A stretch of 64,000 nt of DNA from Candidatus Alistipes faecigallinarum (GTDB taxonomy: Bacteria; Bacteroidota; Bacteroidia; Bacteroidales; Rikenellaceae), in NCBI GenBank assembly GCA_019115605.1, contig DXDG01000016.1:62001-126000 (forward strand), read 5' to 3'. Below are positions 54,447-63,919 of this stretch, in pieces. The translations under genes and the position numbers were made by a program. Position 1 is the stretch's first letter. Every line of letters begins with the position of its first letter. The notes under the pieces were generated by a model. That model did no database searches and was not told the DNA's origin. It saw only the letters and a list, made by a program, of their open reading frames with translations.

Positions 54447-55673
54447 ATGCAGCCGTTCGATGTCGAATCCATACGCCGGGAGTTTCCGATTCTCTCCCGC
54501 AAGGTCTACGGCAAGCCGCTCGTCTATCTCGACAGCGGGGCCACGGCCCAGAAACCGCAATGCGTGATCGACCGGGTTGCATCGCTCTACCGGGAGACGA
54601 ACGCCAACGTTCACCGCGGGGTGCACCTGCTCTCGGAGGAGGCCACCGAGCAGTTCGAGGCGGCCCGTGCCGAAATCGCCGACTTCATCGGCGCGGCCGA
54701 AAAGGAGGAGATCGTCTTCACAGCGGGCGCCACGGCGTCGCTCAATACGGTGGCCTACGCCTGGGGCGAGCGTTTCGTGCAGGCGGGCGACAACCTGGTC
54801 GTCAGCGAGATGGAGCACCACTCGAACCTCGTGCCGTGGCAGCTGCTGGCCGAGCGCAAGGGCGCCGAGATCCGCATGCTTCCCTTCGATGACGAGGGGC
54901 GTCTCCGTACGGAACTGCTTCCGACGCTGCTCGACGGGCGTACGCGCGTGGTGGCCGTAACGCAGGCCTCCAATACGCTCGGCACGCGCCCCGATCTGCG
55001 CACGGTCATCGATGCGGCGCATGCCGCGGGAGCCATAGCCGTCGTGGACGGCTGCCAGGGCGTGGTGCACGGAGGTGTCGATGTCCGCGCGCTGGACTGC
55101 GACTTCTACGCCTTCTCGGGCCACAAGCTCTACGGCCCGACCGGTATCGGCGTGCTCTACGGCAAGCGGGCGCTGCTCGAAGCGATGCCCCCCTTCCTCG
55201 GCGGCGGCGACATGGTCGACCGTGTAACCTTTGCGCGCACGACCTTTGCGCCCGTACCGCTCAAGTTCGAGGCCGGCACGGCGGACTTCGTCGGAGCGAT
55301 CGGCCTGGGCGAGGCGGTGCGTTTCCTCCGGCAGTTCGACGCCGCACAAATCGAGGCGCACGAACGGGCCCTGCTGCAGCGGGCCGAGGAGCGCCTTGCG
55401 GCGATCGACAGGCTGCGGATCTACGGCACGACGGTCGACAAGTGCGCCATCGTTTCGTTCAACGTCGAGGGGGTGCACCCCTACGACATGGGCATGATCC
55501 TCGACAAGCTGGGCATCGCCGTCCGCACGGGACAGCACTGTGCCGAGCCGGTGATGGACCACTTCGGTGTTACGGGCATGTGCCGGGCCTCGTTTGCCCT
55601 GTACAATACGCTCGCCGAGGCCGATGCCCTGGCCGACGGCGTGGCGCGTGCCGTGCGCATGCTGCGCGGATGA
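54447..55673 (+). CDS. sufS: Cysteine desulfurase SufS
   Basis: The 408-residue PLP enzyme has YLDSGATAQKP, NANVHRGVHLLSEEAT, SEMEHHSNLVPWQ and the Schiff-base lysine K227 in FSGHKLYGP. The catalytic cysteine is in RTGQHCAEPV. It belongs to the SufS group II desulfurases, which pass sulfur from Cys to the SufBCD scaffold through SufE or SufU. Neither partner is in this operon. It is followed by tmk after 32 bases, so the operon may read through. Confidence 0.96.
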   Translation: MQPFDVESIRREFPILSRKVYGKPLVYLDSGATAQKPQCVIDRVASLYRETNANVHRGVHLLSEEATEQFEAARAEIADFIGAAEKEEIVFTAGATASLNTVAYAWGERFVQAGDNLVVSEMEHHSNLVPWQLLAERKGAEIRMLPFDDEGRLRTELLPTLLDGRTRVVAVTQASNTLGTRPDLRTVIDAAHAAGAIAVVDGCQGVVHGGVDVRALDCDFYAFSGHKLYGPTGIGVLYGKRALLEAMPPFLGGGDMVDRVTFARTTFAPVPLKFEAGTADFVGAIGLGEAVRFLRQFDAAQIEAHERALLQRAEERLAAIDRLRIYGTTVDKCAIVSFNVEGVHPYDMGMILDKLGIAVRTGQHCAEPVMDHFGVTGMCRASFALYNTLAEADALADGVARAVRMLRG

Positions 55674-55705
55674 GAAAACTGTTGAAACCACCATACTGAC
55701 CTGCC

Positions 55706-56401
55706 ATGTTTATCGTGCTCGAAGGTTTGGACGGTGCGGGCAAATCGACCCAAATCCGTCTGTTGCGCCAGCTGCTTGCGGAGCGGGGCGTGGCGAGTGA
55801 ATACATCCATTTCCCGCGTTTCGACGCCCCGGTCTACGGCGCGTTGATCGCCCGCTTCCTGCGCGGCGAGTTCGGGGGTGTCGATGCCGTTGATCCCTAC
55901 CTGGTGGCGCTGCTCTATGCCGGCGACCGGGCCGAGGCGGCCCCGCAGATCCGGCAGTGGCTCGCCGAAGGCAAGGCCGTGGTGCTGGATCGCTACGTCT
56001 ATTCGAACGTCGGCTACCAGTGTGCCAAGCTGCCCGCCGGTGCGGCCCGTGATGCGCTTCGGCGCTGGATCCTCGACCTCGAGTTCGGCCACAACCGCCT
56101 GCCGCGCCCCGACCTGTCGCTCTTCCTCGACGTGCCCTTCTCGTTCACCGAGCGCAAGCTCGCCGAAGCCCGTGAGGGGGAGGACCGAAGCTATCTGCAG
56201 GGGGCGCGCGATATCCACGAGGATGCCCTCGACCTGCAGCGTCACGTGCGCGAGGTCTACCTCGATGCGGCAGCCTCGGACCCGCAGCTGCGGGTCATCG
56301 ACTGCAGCGACGATACCGGAACCATGGCCTCTCCGGAGGCGATTTTTGACAAAATAGGCGCTGCACTCGCGCCCGTTCTACCTACCCGATCTACCCGATG
56401 A
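55706..56401 (+). CDS. tmk: dTMP kinase
   Basis: The 231-residue P-loop kinase has MFIVLEGLDGAGKSTQ, the substrate-side DRYVYSNVGYQ (DRY/H motif) and a LID region (AREGEDRSYLQGARDIHEDA). It phosphorylates dTMP to dTDP, essential for DNA synthesis. It lies after sufS and its stop overlaps the next start (ATGA at 56398-56401), coupling it to the BT_3928-type membrane protein. This neighbour pair appears often in the phylum, as far as I recall. Confidence 0.94.
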   Translation: MFIVLEGLDGAGKSTQIRLLRQLLAERGVASEYIHFPRFDAPVYGALIARFLRGEFGGVDAVDPYLVALLYAGDRAEAAPQIRQWLAEGKAVVLDRYVYSNVGYQCAKLPAGAARDALRRWILDLEFGHNRLPRPDLSLFLDVPFSFTERKLAEAREGEDRSYLQGARDIHEDALDLQRHVREVYLDAAASDPQLRVIDCSDDTGTMASPEAIFDKIGAALAPVLPTRSTR

Positions 56402-57507
56402 GACAGAACCGAATCTTCAAACTGCTGACCAATCTCTGCCGGATCATTCTTGCGGCAACCTTCATTTTCTCGGGTTTCACGAAGGTCGTGGACCCGTGGG
56501 GCACGGCCCTGAAGGTGAACGAGTACCTCTCGATCTACGGACTGGAGCGGCTCGAACCGGCCTCGATGACCTTCTCGATCTGGCTGTGCGGAGCCGAGCT
56601 GATGATGGGCTGCATGCTGCTCTTCAAGGTCCGCATCCGCCTGATCTCGATCTTTGCGCTGGCGTCGATGACCTTCTTTACGGTGCTTACCTTCCTCAGT
56701 GCCACGGTCATTCCCGTCGAGGACTGCGGCTGCTTCGGCGATGCGCTGAAACTGACGCCCTGGGAGACCTTCCTGAAGAATCTCATTCTGCTGCCGATGG
56801 CCTTCGTGGTCTGGTGGCGCTACCGGCCCGACAAGATTTTCGCCTTCAAGCCCGTGGAGATCCTGCTCACCTGCACCTTTTTTTTCTGCTCGATGTACCT
56901 GGGCTACTATTGCTATATCCACCTGCCGCTGATCGACTTTCTGCCCTACAAGGTCGGCGTGAACATTGCCGAGGCGATGCACGCTCCGGTGGAGGAGTCC
57001 GGCGAAGAGTCCGAGACGGTGCTCGTCTACCGCAATCTCCGCACGGGCGAGGAGCGCGAGTTTTCGCTCGACGATACGGAGTGGCAGAATGCCGACGAAT
57101 GGGAGTGGGTCGATACGCGTACGACGGGGGAGGCGCCCTCGGCAACGCCGCTCATCGGCGAGTTCGCTCTGCGCGATGCGCAGGGAGATGCCACGTACGA
57201 GGTGCTCTCGACGCCGGGTCGTCTCTACATGCTCTGCGTTACCTCGTTCGAAGCGCTTTCGCCGCGCTGCGCACAGCGTATGGCGCGGCTTGTGGAACGG
57301 GCGGCCATGCGGGGTGAAACGATCGTCTGCCTGACGCCCGAACCGCTCTACAACGGCTCGTGGCATGATTTCGGATCGGGCCCGGTCCGTTGCTACAACA
57401 TCGACGCCTCGACGATGAAGACCATGCTGCGTGCCCGCAACGGGGTCGTGGTCCTCGATGACGGCGTGATCGCGGAGAAGAAAAACTGCCGCGACATCCG
57501 GCCCTGA
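56398..57507 (+). CDS. BT_3928-type membrane protein (DoxX/MauE-like N-terminus)
   Basis: The 369-residue protein has four to five membrane helices in the first 190 residues (RIILAATFIFSGFTKVVDP, FSIWLCGAELMMGCMLLF, ISIFALASMTFFTVLTF, then VEILLTCTFFFCSMYLGYY). The motif VEDCGCFGDALKLTP is typical of MauE/DoxX relatives and could support thiol redox chemistry. The C-terminal 180 residues are periplasmic or cytosolic, with a thioredoxin-like strand (RLYMLCVTSFEAL) but no CXXC. This is the conserved Bacteroidota family named after BT_3928. It overlaps tmk by 4 bases. Function is unknown. Confidence 0.85.
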   Translation: MRQNRIFKLLTNLCRIILAATFIFSGFTKVVDPWGTALKVNEYLSIYGLERLEPASMTFSIWLCGAELMMGCMLLFKVRIRLISIFALASMTFFTVLTFLSATVIPVEDCGCFGDALKLTPWETFLKNLILLPMAFVVWWRYRPDKIFAFKPVEILLTCTFFFCSMYLGYYCYIHLPLIDFLPYKVGVNIAEAMHAPVEESGEESETVLVYRNLRTGEEREFSLDDTEWQNADEWEWVDTRTTGEAPSATPLIGEFALRDAQGDATYEVLSTPGRLYMLCVTSFEALSPRCAQRMARLVERAAMRGETIVCLTPEPLYNGSWHDFGSGPVRCYNIDASTMKTMLRARNGVVVLDDGVIAEKKNCRDIRP

Positions 57508-57539
57508 TGCGGCGGTAGCGGCGGATCGTGTGATTTTGC

Positions 57540-57576
57540 CGGGCGGACCGATCGAAATCCGGTCCGCCCGATTTGC
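57540..57576 (+). terminator. Candidate terminator after the tmk unit
   Basis: An 11-bp stem (CGGGCGGACCG at 57540-57550 with 57560-57570) and a 9-base loop are followed by ATTTGC. The T-run is weak but the stem is strong. Confidence 0.6.
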
Positions 57577-57706
57577 TGTCTATCGGGGTTGTCCGCCGCC
57601 CCGCGGCAATAAATCGTTGTCGGCAGCCGTTCTGTTCAGGTCATGATCCGGGTCGAAAATGCCTCTTTTTCAGACGGACGTTCCCGTGTGCAAAGTCTGC
57701 CTGCAA

Positions 57707-57739
57707 ATTTGGCTTTGCGCTCGGGATATATTATCTTTG
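57707..57739 (+). promoter_or_regulatory. Promoter of the TPR-barrel operon (TTTG, 21-base spacer, TATCTTTG)
   Basis: TTTG at 57707-57710 and TATCTTTG at 57732-57739 lie 21 bases before the ATG at 57761. This rules out the longer open frame starting at 57659. Confidence 0.7.
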
Positions 57740-57760
57740 TCCGTCATAAGAATGGAACGT

Positions 57761-60736
57761 ATGCGAAAAATTCGGAACATGCTGCTGCCGCTCCTGCTTC
57801 TCTGCGCCGGGACGGTGCAGGCGGAGGGGGATCTCACGACGATCCTCGCCCGGGGACGCGATCTGTTTGACTACGGCCGCTGGAGCGATGCCCGCCACGA
57901 GTTTCTGCGGGCCCGGGCCGCACTGGAGCCGGCCGACCGGGCCGCCCGCGAGGAGATCGACTACTATCTGGCGGCCTGTGCCGTGGAGCTGGGCAGTGCC
58001 GATGCCGAAGGGGCGCTGCGCGATTTCGATGCCCGTTATCCCGGTTCGGTCTACGCCAACGACGTGCGTTTTGCCCTGGGTTCCTACTATTGCACGGTCG
58101 GCAACATGAAACTGGCGCGCGAGGCCTTCGAGCGCGTCGAATACAAGGCCCTGAGCACTTCGCGGCGCGAGCAGTACGACGTCCGCATGGGCTATGTCTC
58201 CTTCACCGAAGGGAACTATCGGGCGGCCTACGACTATTTCGAGCGGATTCCCGCCCGCAGCGAATATGCCGACCATGCCCTTTACTACAAGTCCTATATC
58301 GACTATGCCGAGGGGCGTTACGACCAGGCCAGGAAGGGCTTCACGCAGCTGGCCCGGAGCGACGCCTACGGAGCCGTCGCGCCCTATTACCTGCTGCAGA
58401 TCGAGTTCCGCGAAGGCAACTACCGCTATGTCGTCGAGCACGGTGAGGAGCTGGCCCGCAAGGCCGTACCCGAGCGTCGTACCGAGCTGGAGCGTGTCAT
58501 GGCCGAGTCGTGGTTCCATCTGGAGGATTACAACCGTACGATCGAGCACCTTGAGGCCTATACTGGGTCGGGCGGCGAGATGGACCGCGATGCAAGCTAC
58601 CTGCTGGGCTTCTCGCTCTACCGCACGGCCCGCTACGACGAGGCTGCGGAGTGGCTCCGCAAGGCCTGCGGCGCGGAGGATGCCCTGACGCAGAACGCCT
58701 CCTACCACCTGGCCGACTGCTACCTGCGTGCCGGCGACAAGGAGTCGGCGATGAAGGCCTTTGCGATGGCCTCGGACGAGACGCTCGATGCCACGATTGC
58801 CGAAGATGCGCTGTTCAACTACGCCAAGCTGCAGTACGAACTGGGCGGCGGGGCCTTCAACGGGGCGATCAACATGCTGACGCGCTACATCGACCGCTAT
58901 CCCCGCTCGCCGCGTGTGGGTGAGGCGCGGACGCTGCTCATTGCCGCCTACTACAACTCGCGCGACTACGATGCGGCCTACCGGGCCATCCGTTCGATGC
59001 CCTCCTCGGATGCCGAGATCCGCGCCGCGCTGCAGAAAATCACCTATTTCCGGGCGCTGGAAGCCTATCGTGAGGGCGACCTTCAGGCGGCACAGCGCTA
59101 TCTTGCGGAATCCGCCGCGGTGAATGTCAGCCCCAAATATGCGGCGCTGAACGACTTCTGGCAGGGCGAGATCGCCTTCTCGCGCGGGGACTATCCGGTT
59201 GCCGCGGCCAAGTACAACGCCTACCTGCGCCGTGCGCCGCGCGATGCGCGCGAATATGCGCTGGCATGGTACAACCTGGGCTACTGCGCCTTTGACCGCA
59301 ACGACATGTCGCAGGCCCGAAACTCCTTTGAAAAATTCCTCTTGGTCTATGCCCCCCGCGACCGCTATCGCGCCGATGCCTGCAACCGTCTGGGCGACGT
59401 GGAGTATGCCGAGCGGAAGTTCGACGCGGCGGTAGGGGAGTATGACCGGGCCATCGCCCTCGGTACCGATGAGCGCCACTATGCCCGGTACAAGCGGGCC
59501 ATTACGCTCGGCATTCTGGGCCGCACCTCCGAGAAGCAGCAGGCCCTGCGGCAGATCCTTGCCGACGGCGAGGGCGACTATGTGAGCGAAGCCTCCTACG
59601 AACTGGGCCGGAGCTTCATCGCCCAGGAGAAATATGCCGAGGGCGCCGCGCAGCTCGAACGGTTCGTGGCCGACTATCCCTCTTCGCCGCGCCGGGCACA
59701 GGCCCTTTCGGACCTGGGCCTTGCCTATCTCAATCTGGGCAACAAGGAGAAGTCGCTCCTCTACTACGACATGGTGGTCGAGTCGGCTCCGCACTCCACC
59801 GAGGCGAAGGAGGCGATGCAGGGCATCCGCGAGATCTATGTTTCGGAGGGCAACGCCGACGGCTACTTCGACTATGCGGCCAAGGCGGGCCTGGAGAGCG
59901 ACCTGTCGGCTCTTTCGCGCGACTCGCTCTCGTTCGTCGCGGCGCAGAACCTCTACCTGACGGGAACACCTGAGGCGGCGGCCCGATCGCTCAAGGGCTA
60001 CGTTGACAACTACCCGAAGGGATACTACCTCACCGACGCCCTCTACTACCTGAGCGACTGCTACCTCCGCACGGGAGCCCGCACGGAGGCCATCGAGACG
60101 CTCACGACGCTCGCCGACCGGGGTACGAACCGCTATACGGAGCAGGTGCTCGAAAAACTCTCCGAGATGACCTTCGCCGACAAGCGCTACGACGAGGCGG
60201 CGTCGGCCTACCGACGCCTGTACGATGCAGCCTCGACCTCCACGGGTCGCGAGGCGGCAATGACGGGTTATGTCCGTGCGACGGTTGCAACGGGCGACCG
60301 TGCGAAGATTGAGGCGATGGCCGCCGACGTTGTCGGACATTCGGATGCCGGGGCTACGGCCCTGCGCGAGGCCCGCTATGCGTGGGCCGGGCAGTTGCGC
60401 TCGGAGGGCCGCAAGGAGGAGGCCGTGAAGCTCTACCGCGAACTGGCCGGGGAGGTGAAGAGCCGCGAGGGCTCCGAGGCGGCCTACTATGTTATTGAAT
60501 CCCTCTTCGAGAGCGGCGACATGGATGCCACCGAGAAGGCCGTCTTCGCCTACTCCGACCGCGAACCGGACTCCTACTGGCTGGCCAAGGCCTTCCTGCT
60601 CCTGGGTGATGTCTACGTCCGCAAGGGCGACAATTTCCAGGCCCGGGCCACCTATCAGAGTGTTGCCGACGGCTATACGCCTGCCGATGACGGCATCGTG
60701 GACGAAGCCAAGGCACGAATCGCAAAACTGAACTGA
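57761..60736 (+). CDS. Large periplasmic TPR-repeat protein
   Basis: From ATG 57761 the product has 991 residues, with a signal peptide (MRKIRNMLLPLLLLCAGTVQA). An ATG three codons upstream at 57752 is possible but too close to the promoter. The rest is about 25 helix pairs of TPR type, with repeated A-x-Y-x-L-A/G-x-x-Y and Y-P-x-S-x-x-x-x-x-A patterns like those of YbgF/BamD-type outer-membrane assembly proteins. It is a periplasmic scaffold. Its stop overlaps the barrel gene start by one base. This TPR-plus-barrel pairing is common in the phylum and suggests a fixed complex. Confidence 0.85.
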   Translation: MRKIRNMLLPLLLLCAGTVQAEGDLTTILARGRDLFDYGRWSDARHEFLRARAALEPADRAAREEIDYYLAACAVELGSADAEGALRDFDARYPGSVYANDVRFALGSYYCTVGNMKLAREAFERVEYKALSTSRREQYDVRMGYVSFTEGNYRAAYDYFERIPARSEYADHALYYKSYIDYAEGRYDQARKGFTQLARSDAYGAVAPYYLLQIEFREGNYRYVVEHGEELARKAVPERRTELERVMAESWFHLEDYNRTIEHLEAYTGSGGEMDRDASYLLGFSLYRTARYDEAAEWLRKACGAEDALTQNASYHLADCYLRAGDKESAMKAFAMASDETLDATIAEDALFNYAKLQYELGGGAFNGAINMLTRYIDRYPRSPRVGEARTLLIAAYYNSRDYDAAYRAIRSMPSSDAEIRAALQKITYFRALEAYREGDLQAAQRYLAESAAVNVSPKYAALNDFWQGEIAFSRGDYPVAAAKYNAYLRRAPRDAREYALAWYNLGYCAFDRNDMSQARNSFEKFLLVYAPRDRYRADACNRLGDVEYAERKFDAAVGEYDRAIALGTDERHYARYKRAITLGILGRTSEKQQALRQILADGEGDYVSEASYELGRSFIAQEKYAEGAAQLERFVADYPSSPRRAQALSDLGLAYLNLGNKEKSLLYYDMVVESAPHSTEAKEAMQGIREIYVSEGNADGYFDYAAKAGLESDLSALSRDSLSFVAAQNLYLTGTPEAAARSLKGYVDNYPKGYYLTDALYYLSDCYLRTGARTEAIETLTTLADRGTNRYTEQVLEKLSEMTFADKRYDEAASAYRRLYDAASTSTGREAAMTGYVRATVATGDRAKIEAMAADVVGHSDAGATALREARYAWAGQLRSEGRKEEAVKLYRELAGEVKSREGSEAAYYVIESLFESGDMDATEKAVFAYSDREPDSYWLAKAFLLLGDVYVRKGDNFQARATYQSVADGYTPADDGIVDEAKARIAKLN

Positions 60737-62499
60737 TGATGAAAAAAGTGATACTGGCCGCCCTGCTGATGGCGGCCCTGCCGCAGCTGGCTGCGGCGCA
60801 GGTCGAAAAGCAGGTGGAGGTTACGAAAGCCTATGTGCCGCGTGTGGAGAGCGCCTCGAAGCTCGCCGTGGAACCCGACATGACCGATACGACGCAGATG
60901 CGGCCCGAGATCGACTATGCGATTACGCCGCTGTCGCTGCGCACGACGCTGACGACGCGCCCGATCCGTCCCGCCACGGTAACCTACTGGGAGTTCAACC
61001 GCCCGCTGCCCTTCTACCTGAAGGTCGGTGCGGGTTATCCGCTCAACTCGGTGCTGGACTTCTACGCCACGACGCAGAATCCCTCGACGGGCTATCTGAC
61101 CGGCTATGTCAACCACGAAGGGCGCTATGCCGATATCCGCAACGATTTCGGCGTGGCGGACAACAACTCCATGCAGATGAAGAACCGCGCCGGCGTCGCC
61201 GCGGGCAAGTATCTCGGCCGCCATATCCTCGAAGGGGAGCTGTCGTACGACAACCGCATGTACCATCGCTACGGCGCCTTTGCCGCTCCGGGCAGCGAGC
61301 TCGCTCCGGCTCCGGGTTCGATGGCCGATTTCGGGGATGCCAACCTCCTGCTGCGTTTCGGCGATGGGTTCCAGAACCTCGAACGCACGAATTTCGAGGT
61401 GGTGCTGCGCGGCGGCATGTTTTTCGACCACTCCGACTGGGCCGCGGGGAGTGATCCCGGGCAGCAGCTGTCGCTGGAGGGGTATGGCCTCATCGCCCGT
61501 GGCTTCGGCCGTCATATGCTTTCGGCCACGTTGGGCTATGAATACCTGGCGGGTAAAAAGGCCTTCGAAGGTACCGATCAGGGCCGCTTCCATGCCGCCC
61601 TGCGCTACGGTTTCCGGGGAGGTGTCGTGCGTCTGGAGGTCGGAGCCGACTTCTACCGCGACCGGGTGGAGAGTGCCGCCGATCCCGAACCGATCGTGGA
61701 GACGGGAAACTACCTCATCCCCTTTGCGCACCTCGACTTCAACCTCGGAACTCCGGGGCTCAAGCCCTTCCTCGAGGTGGACGGCAGCGTCAATGACAAC
61801 AGTCTGCGTTCGATGATGTACCGGAATCCCTACACCGCATCCGAATGGCTCGACCGCAGTTCGGTGGACTATAACGGCCGCTTCGGTCTGAACGGCACGC
61901 TTTGGAACAACCGCTTCTCCTACCGGGCCTATGCCGGACTTACGATCCACGACAACCATGTCTACTGGATGGCTCTCCGCAACATCCGCCTCGATGATGC
62001 CGGAACCCGCAGTGAAACCTTCACGGGTCTGTTCTCCCCCTGTATGGGGCGCCAGACCGTGACGTCGTTCAACGGCGAGATCGAATACCGCCCGTTGAGC
62101 GTGCTGAAGTTCGATCTCGGCGTTCACAGCTATGCCTACAACGACGAAAAGAAGTGGAGCAGCGGGGCACCCACCTTAACCGCCAATCTCGGGGCCCGCT
62201 ACGAGGGTCGGAAGATCGGTTTCGGCGTGGAGGCGGTGATGCTGAACGGCCGGACGTGGAATACCTTTGATGTCGAAACCACGCTCAACAGCGACGGTTC
62301 GACGGAGGTCAACAACCGTTTTGCCCGTGTGGATATTCCCTTTGGCGTTGATCTGCGCGTCGATTTCGACTGGAAGATCTCGAATCGCGTAACCTTCTTT
62401 GCCGAGGGCCGCAACCTCGTCAACCAGCGGTTGTACGAATATCTGTGGTATCCCGAGTTGGGCGCCCATTTCACGGCAGGCATCAAGGCCAACTTTTGA
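60736..62499 (+). CDS. Outer-membrane beta-barrel protein, partner of the TPR protein
   Basis: The 587-residue protein has a signal peptide (MMKKVILAALLMAALPQLAAAQ) and a conserved first segment (VEVTKAYVPRVESASKLAVEPDMTD) that looks like a partner-docking region. About 480 residues of barrel strands follow, ending GAHFTAGIKANF with the terminal Phe preferred by the BAM complex. It has no TonB plug. TGA-ATG overlap with the TPR gene implies tight stoichiometry. A role in envelope assembly or in a surface complex is likely, but no substrate can be named. Confidence 0.8.
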   Translation: MMKKVILAALLMAALPQLAAAQVEKQVEVTKAYVPRVESASKLAVEPDMTDTTQMRPEIDYAITPLSLRTTLTTRPIRPATVTYWEFNRPLPFYLKVGAGYPLNSVLDFYATTQNPSTGYLTGYVNHEGRYADIRNDFGVADNNSMQMKNRAGVAAGKYLGRHILEGELSYDNRMYHRYGAFAAPGSELAPAPGSMADFGDANLLLRFGDGFQNLERTNFEVVLRGGMFFDHSDWAAGSDPGQQLSLEGYGLIARGFGRHMLSATLGYEYLAGKKAFEGTDQGRFHAALRYGFRGGVVRLEVGADFYRDRVESAADPEPIVETGNYLIPFAHLDFNLGTPGLKPFLEVDGSVNDNSLRSMMYRNPYTASEWLDRSSVDYNGRFGLNGTLWNNRFSYRAYAGLTIHDNHVYWMALRNIRLDDAGTRSETFTGLFSPCMGRQTVTSFNGEIEYRPLSVLKFDLGVHSYAYNDEKKWSSGAPTLTANLGARYEGRKIGFGVEAVMLNGRTWNTFDVETTLNSDGSTEVNNRFARVDIPFGVDLRVDFDWKISNRVTFFAEGRNLVNQRLYEYLWYPELGAHFTAGIKANF

Positions 62500-62546
62500 T
62501 CCGCCGCGGCGCGCATTGTGATGCGTGCCGTTCGGATGATCGTTTT

Positions 62547-62583
62547 TTCCGGTCCGGCAGAACAACGGACCGGAATTTTTTTT
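62547..62583 (+). terminator. Rho-independent terminator overlapping the sod promoter
   Basis: A 10-bp stem (TTCCGGTCCG at 62547-62556 with 62566-62575), a 9-base loop and a run of eight T lie 48 bases after the barrel stop. The T-run leads straight into TATCTTTC of the next gene. Confidence 0.85.
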
Positions 62584-62590
62584 ATCTTTC
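62583..62590 (+). promoter_or_regulatory. Promoter -7-like element TATCTTTC of the sod-rubredoxin gene
   Basis: It differs from TAnnTTTG only in the last base and lies 24 bases before the ATG at 62615, so terminator and promoter are fused back to back. Confidence 0.5.
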
Positions 62591-62614
62591 ACGAAACTTA
62601 AAACAAACGCGACC

Positions 62615-63352
62615 ATGAAACACCTCATGCCCGAGCTTCCCTATACTCCGGAGGCATTGGCTCCGAAGATGAGCCTTGAGACGATCGAGTACCACTACGG
62701 GAAACATCTGCAGACCTATATCGACAATCTGAACCGGCTGATCGTCGGCACGCCCTATGAGGAGTTGCCGCTCGAGGAGATCGTCCGTCGTGCCGACGGT
62801 GCGATCTTCAACAATGCGGCGCAGAGCTGGAACCACACCTTCTTCTTCGGGATGCTGACCCCCGAGCAGAAGCCGATGCCCGAGAAGCTGGCGGCACTGC
62901 TTGCGCGGGATTTCGGCTCGGTCGAGAACTTCCGCCAGCAGTTCACGCAGGCGGCAATGGGCCTCTTCGGCTCGGGCTGGGTATGGCTCGTGGCCGACAA
63001 GTCGTGGCACCTCTCCATCGTGGCCCGCTCGAACGCCGGCAACCCGATGACCGAGGGACTGCGTCCCGTGATGACGATCGACGTCTGGGAACACGCCTAC
63101 TATATCGACTACCGCAACCGGCGTGCGGACTTCATTGCCGCCTTCTGGGAGCTGATCGACTGGACGAAGGTAGCCGATCGCTGCATTCCGCGGCGCTACC
63201 GCTGCACGGCCTGCGATTATGTCTATGACCCTGCGAAGGGTGACCCCGAGACGGGCATTGCCCCCGGAACCCCCTTTGAGGAGATCCCCGACGACTGGAG
63301 CTGCCCGCTGTGCGGCCTGGACAAGGGGGCATTCGTTCCCGTCGAGGAGTAA
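62615..63352 (+). CDS. Iron-type superoxide dismutase with fused C-terminal rubredoxin
   Basis: The 245-residue protein has an Fe/Mn SOD (1-190) with metal ligands H27 (EYHYGKH), H74 (WNHTFFF), D156 and H160 (DVWEHAYY). Gln70 in AAQSWNH is the position that usually marks FeSOD or cambialistic enzymes. Residues 195-243 are a complete rubredoxin: [12 protein letters not shown] ... DDWSCPLCG, with ligands C197, C200, C230 and C233. SOD dismutes superoxide in the cytosol. The attached rubredoxin would place a one-electron carrier beside the active site. It has its own promoter and terminator. Confidence 0.95.
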   Translation: MKHLMPELPYTPEALAPKMSLETIEYHYGKHLQTYIDNLNRLIVGTPYEELPLEEIVRRADGAIFNNAAQSWNHTFFFGMLTPEQKPMPEKLAALLARDFGSVENFRQQFTQAAMGLFGSGWVWLVADKSWHLSIVARSNAGNPMTEGLRPVMTIDVWEHAYYIDYRNRRADFIAAFWELIDWTKVADRCIPRRYRCTACDYVYDPAKGDPETGIAPGTPFEEIPDDWSCPLCGLDKGAFVPVEE

Positions 63353-63390
63353 CCCGGCTCTCGGGGTATTCCCGGCAGCCTGCCTGCCAT

Positions 63391-63428
63391 AAGCCGACAT
63401 CCGGATCCGGATGCCGGCTTTCTCTTTT
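63391..63428 (+). terminator. Rho-independent terminator of the sod-rubredoxin gene
   Basis: A long stem (AAGCCGACATCCGG at 63391-63404 against 63407-63420, one mismatch) is followed by TCTCTTTT, 38 bases after the stop. Confidence 0.8.
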
Positions 63429-63445
63429 GCGCACGGAGTGCGCAG

Positions 63446-63487
63446 GGAATAAAAGAGCAGGGGTTCCGATACATACCGGAACCCCTG
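63446..63487 (-). terminator. Rho-independent terminator of rplT
   Basis: On the minus strand CAGGGGTTCCG pairs with CGGAACCCCTG (63477-63487 and 63458-63468, 11 bp, 8-base loop), followed by CTCTTTTATT. It lies 88 bases past the rplT stop. Confidence 0.85.
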
Positions 63488-63574
63488 TCGGGTTGCTGCC
63501 GTGTGGATCTCGGATTGCTCCGAACCTTCCGGCGGCTTTTGATCTGCGGCGGCCCGAGGCCGCTTGGGGATCTG

Positions 63575-63919
63575 CTATTTAACCTCTTTAACGATTGCTT
63601 CGAATGCCTTCGGCTCGTTCATGGCCAGGTCGGCAAGAACCTTGCGGTTCAGGACGATACCCTTGGCATTGAGCTTGCCGATAAACTGCGAATAGGTCAT
63701 TCCCTGGGCGCGGACTGCGGCGTTGATACGCGTGATCCACAGCGAACGGAACGTCCTCTTCTTGAGCTGGCGGTGTGCATAGGCAAACTGCAAGCCCTTC
63801 TCGACCGTATTTTTCGCAACGGTCCAAACGTTTCCCCTTGAACCAAAGTTACCCTTGGCAAGTTTCAAAACTTTTTTTCTGCGTGCGCGGGACGCAACGG
63901 CATTTACTGAACGTGGCAT
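63575..63919 (-). CDS. rplT: 50S ribosomal protein L20
   Basis: The 114-residue protein is L20 throughout: [20 protein letters not shown], the basic N-terminal arm, then [38 protein letters not shown] and [16 protein letters not shown]. It binds 23S rRNA early in 50S assembly and represses its own operon in other bacteria. In most bacteria it follows infC and rpmI. Those would lie to the right, outside the window. The last 80 bases contain a small hairpin (63950-63955 with 63961-63966) but no recognisable rpmI end. Confidence 0.97.
   Translation of the reverse strand: MPRSVNAVASRARRKKVLKLAKGNFGSRGNVWTVAKNTVEKGLQFAYAHRQLKKRTFRSLWITRINAAVRAQGMTYSQFIGKLNAKGIVLNRKVLADLAMNEPKAFEAIVKEVK

Noticed and set aside
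57731..60340. 869-residue ORF on the minus strand opposite the TPR gene
   Set aside because: It is a shadow of GC-rich codon use. The plus-strand frame has a signal peptide, TPR repeats and a promoter.
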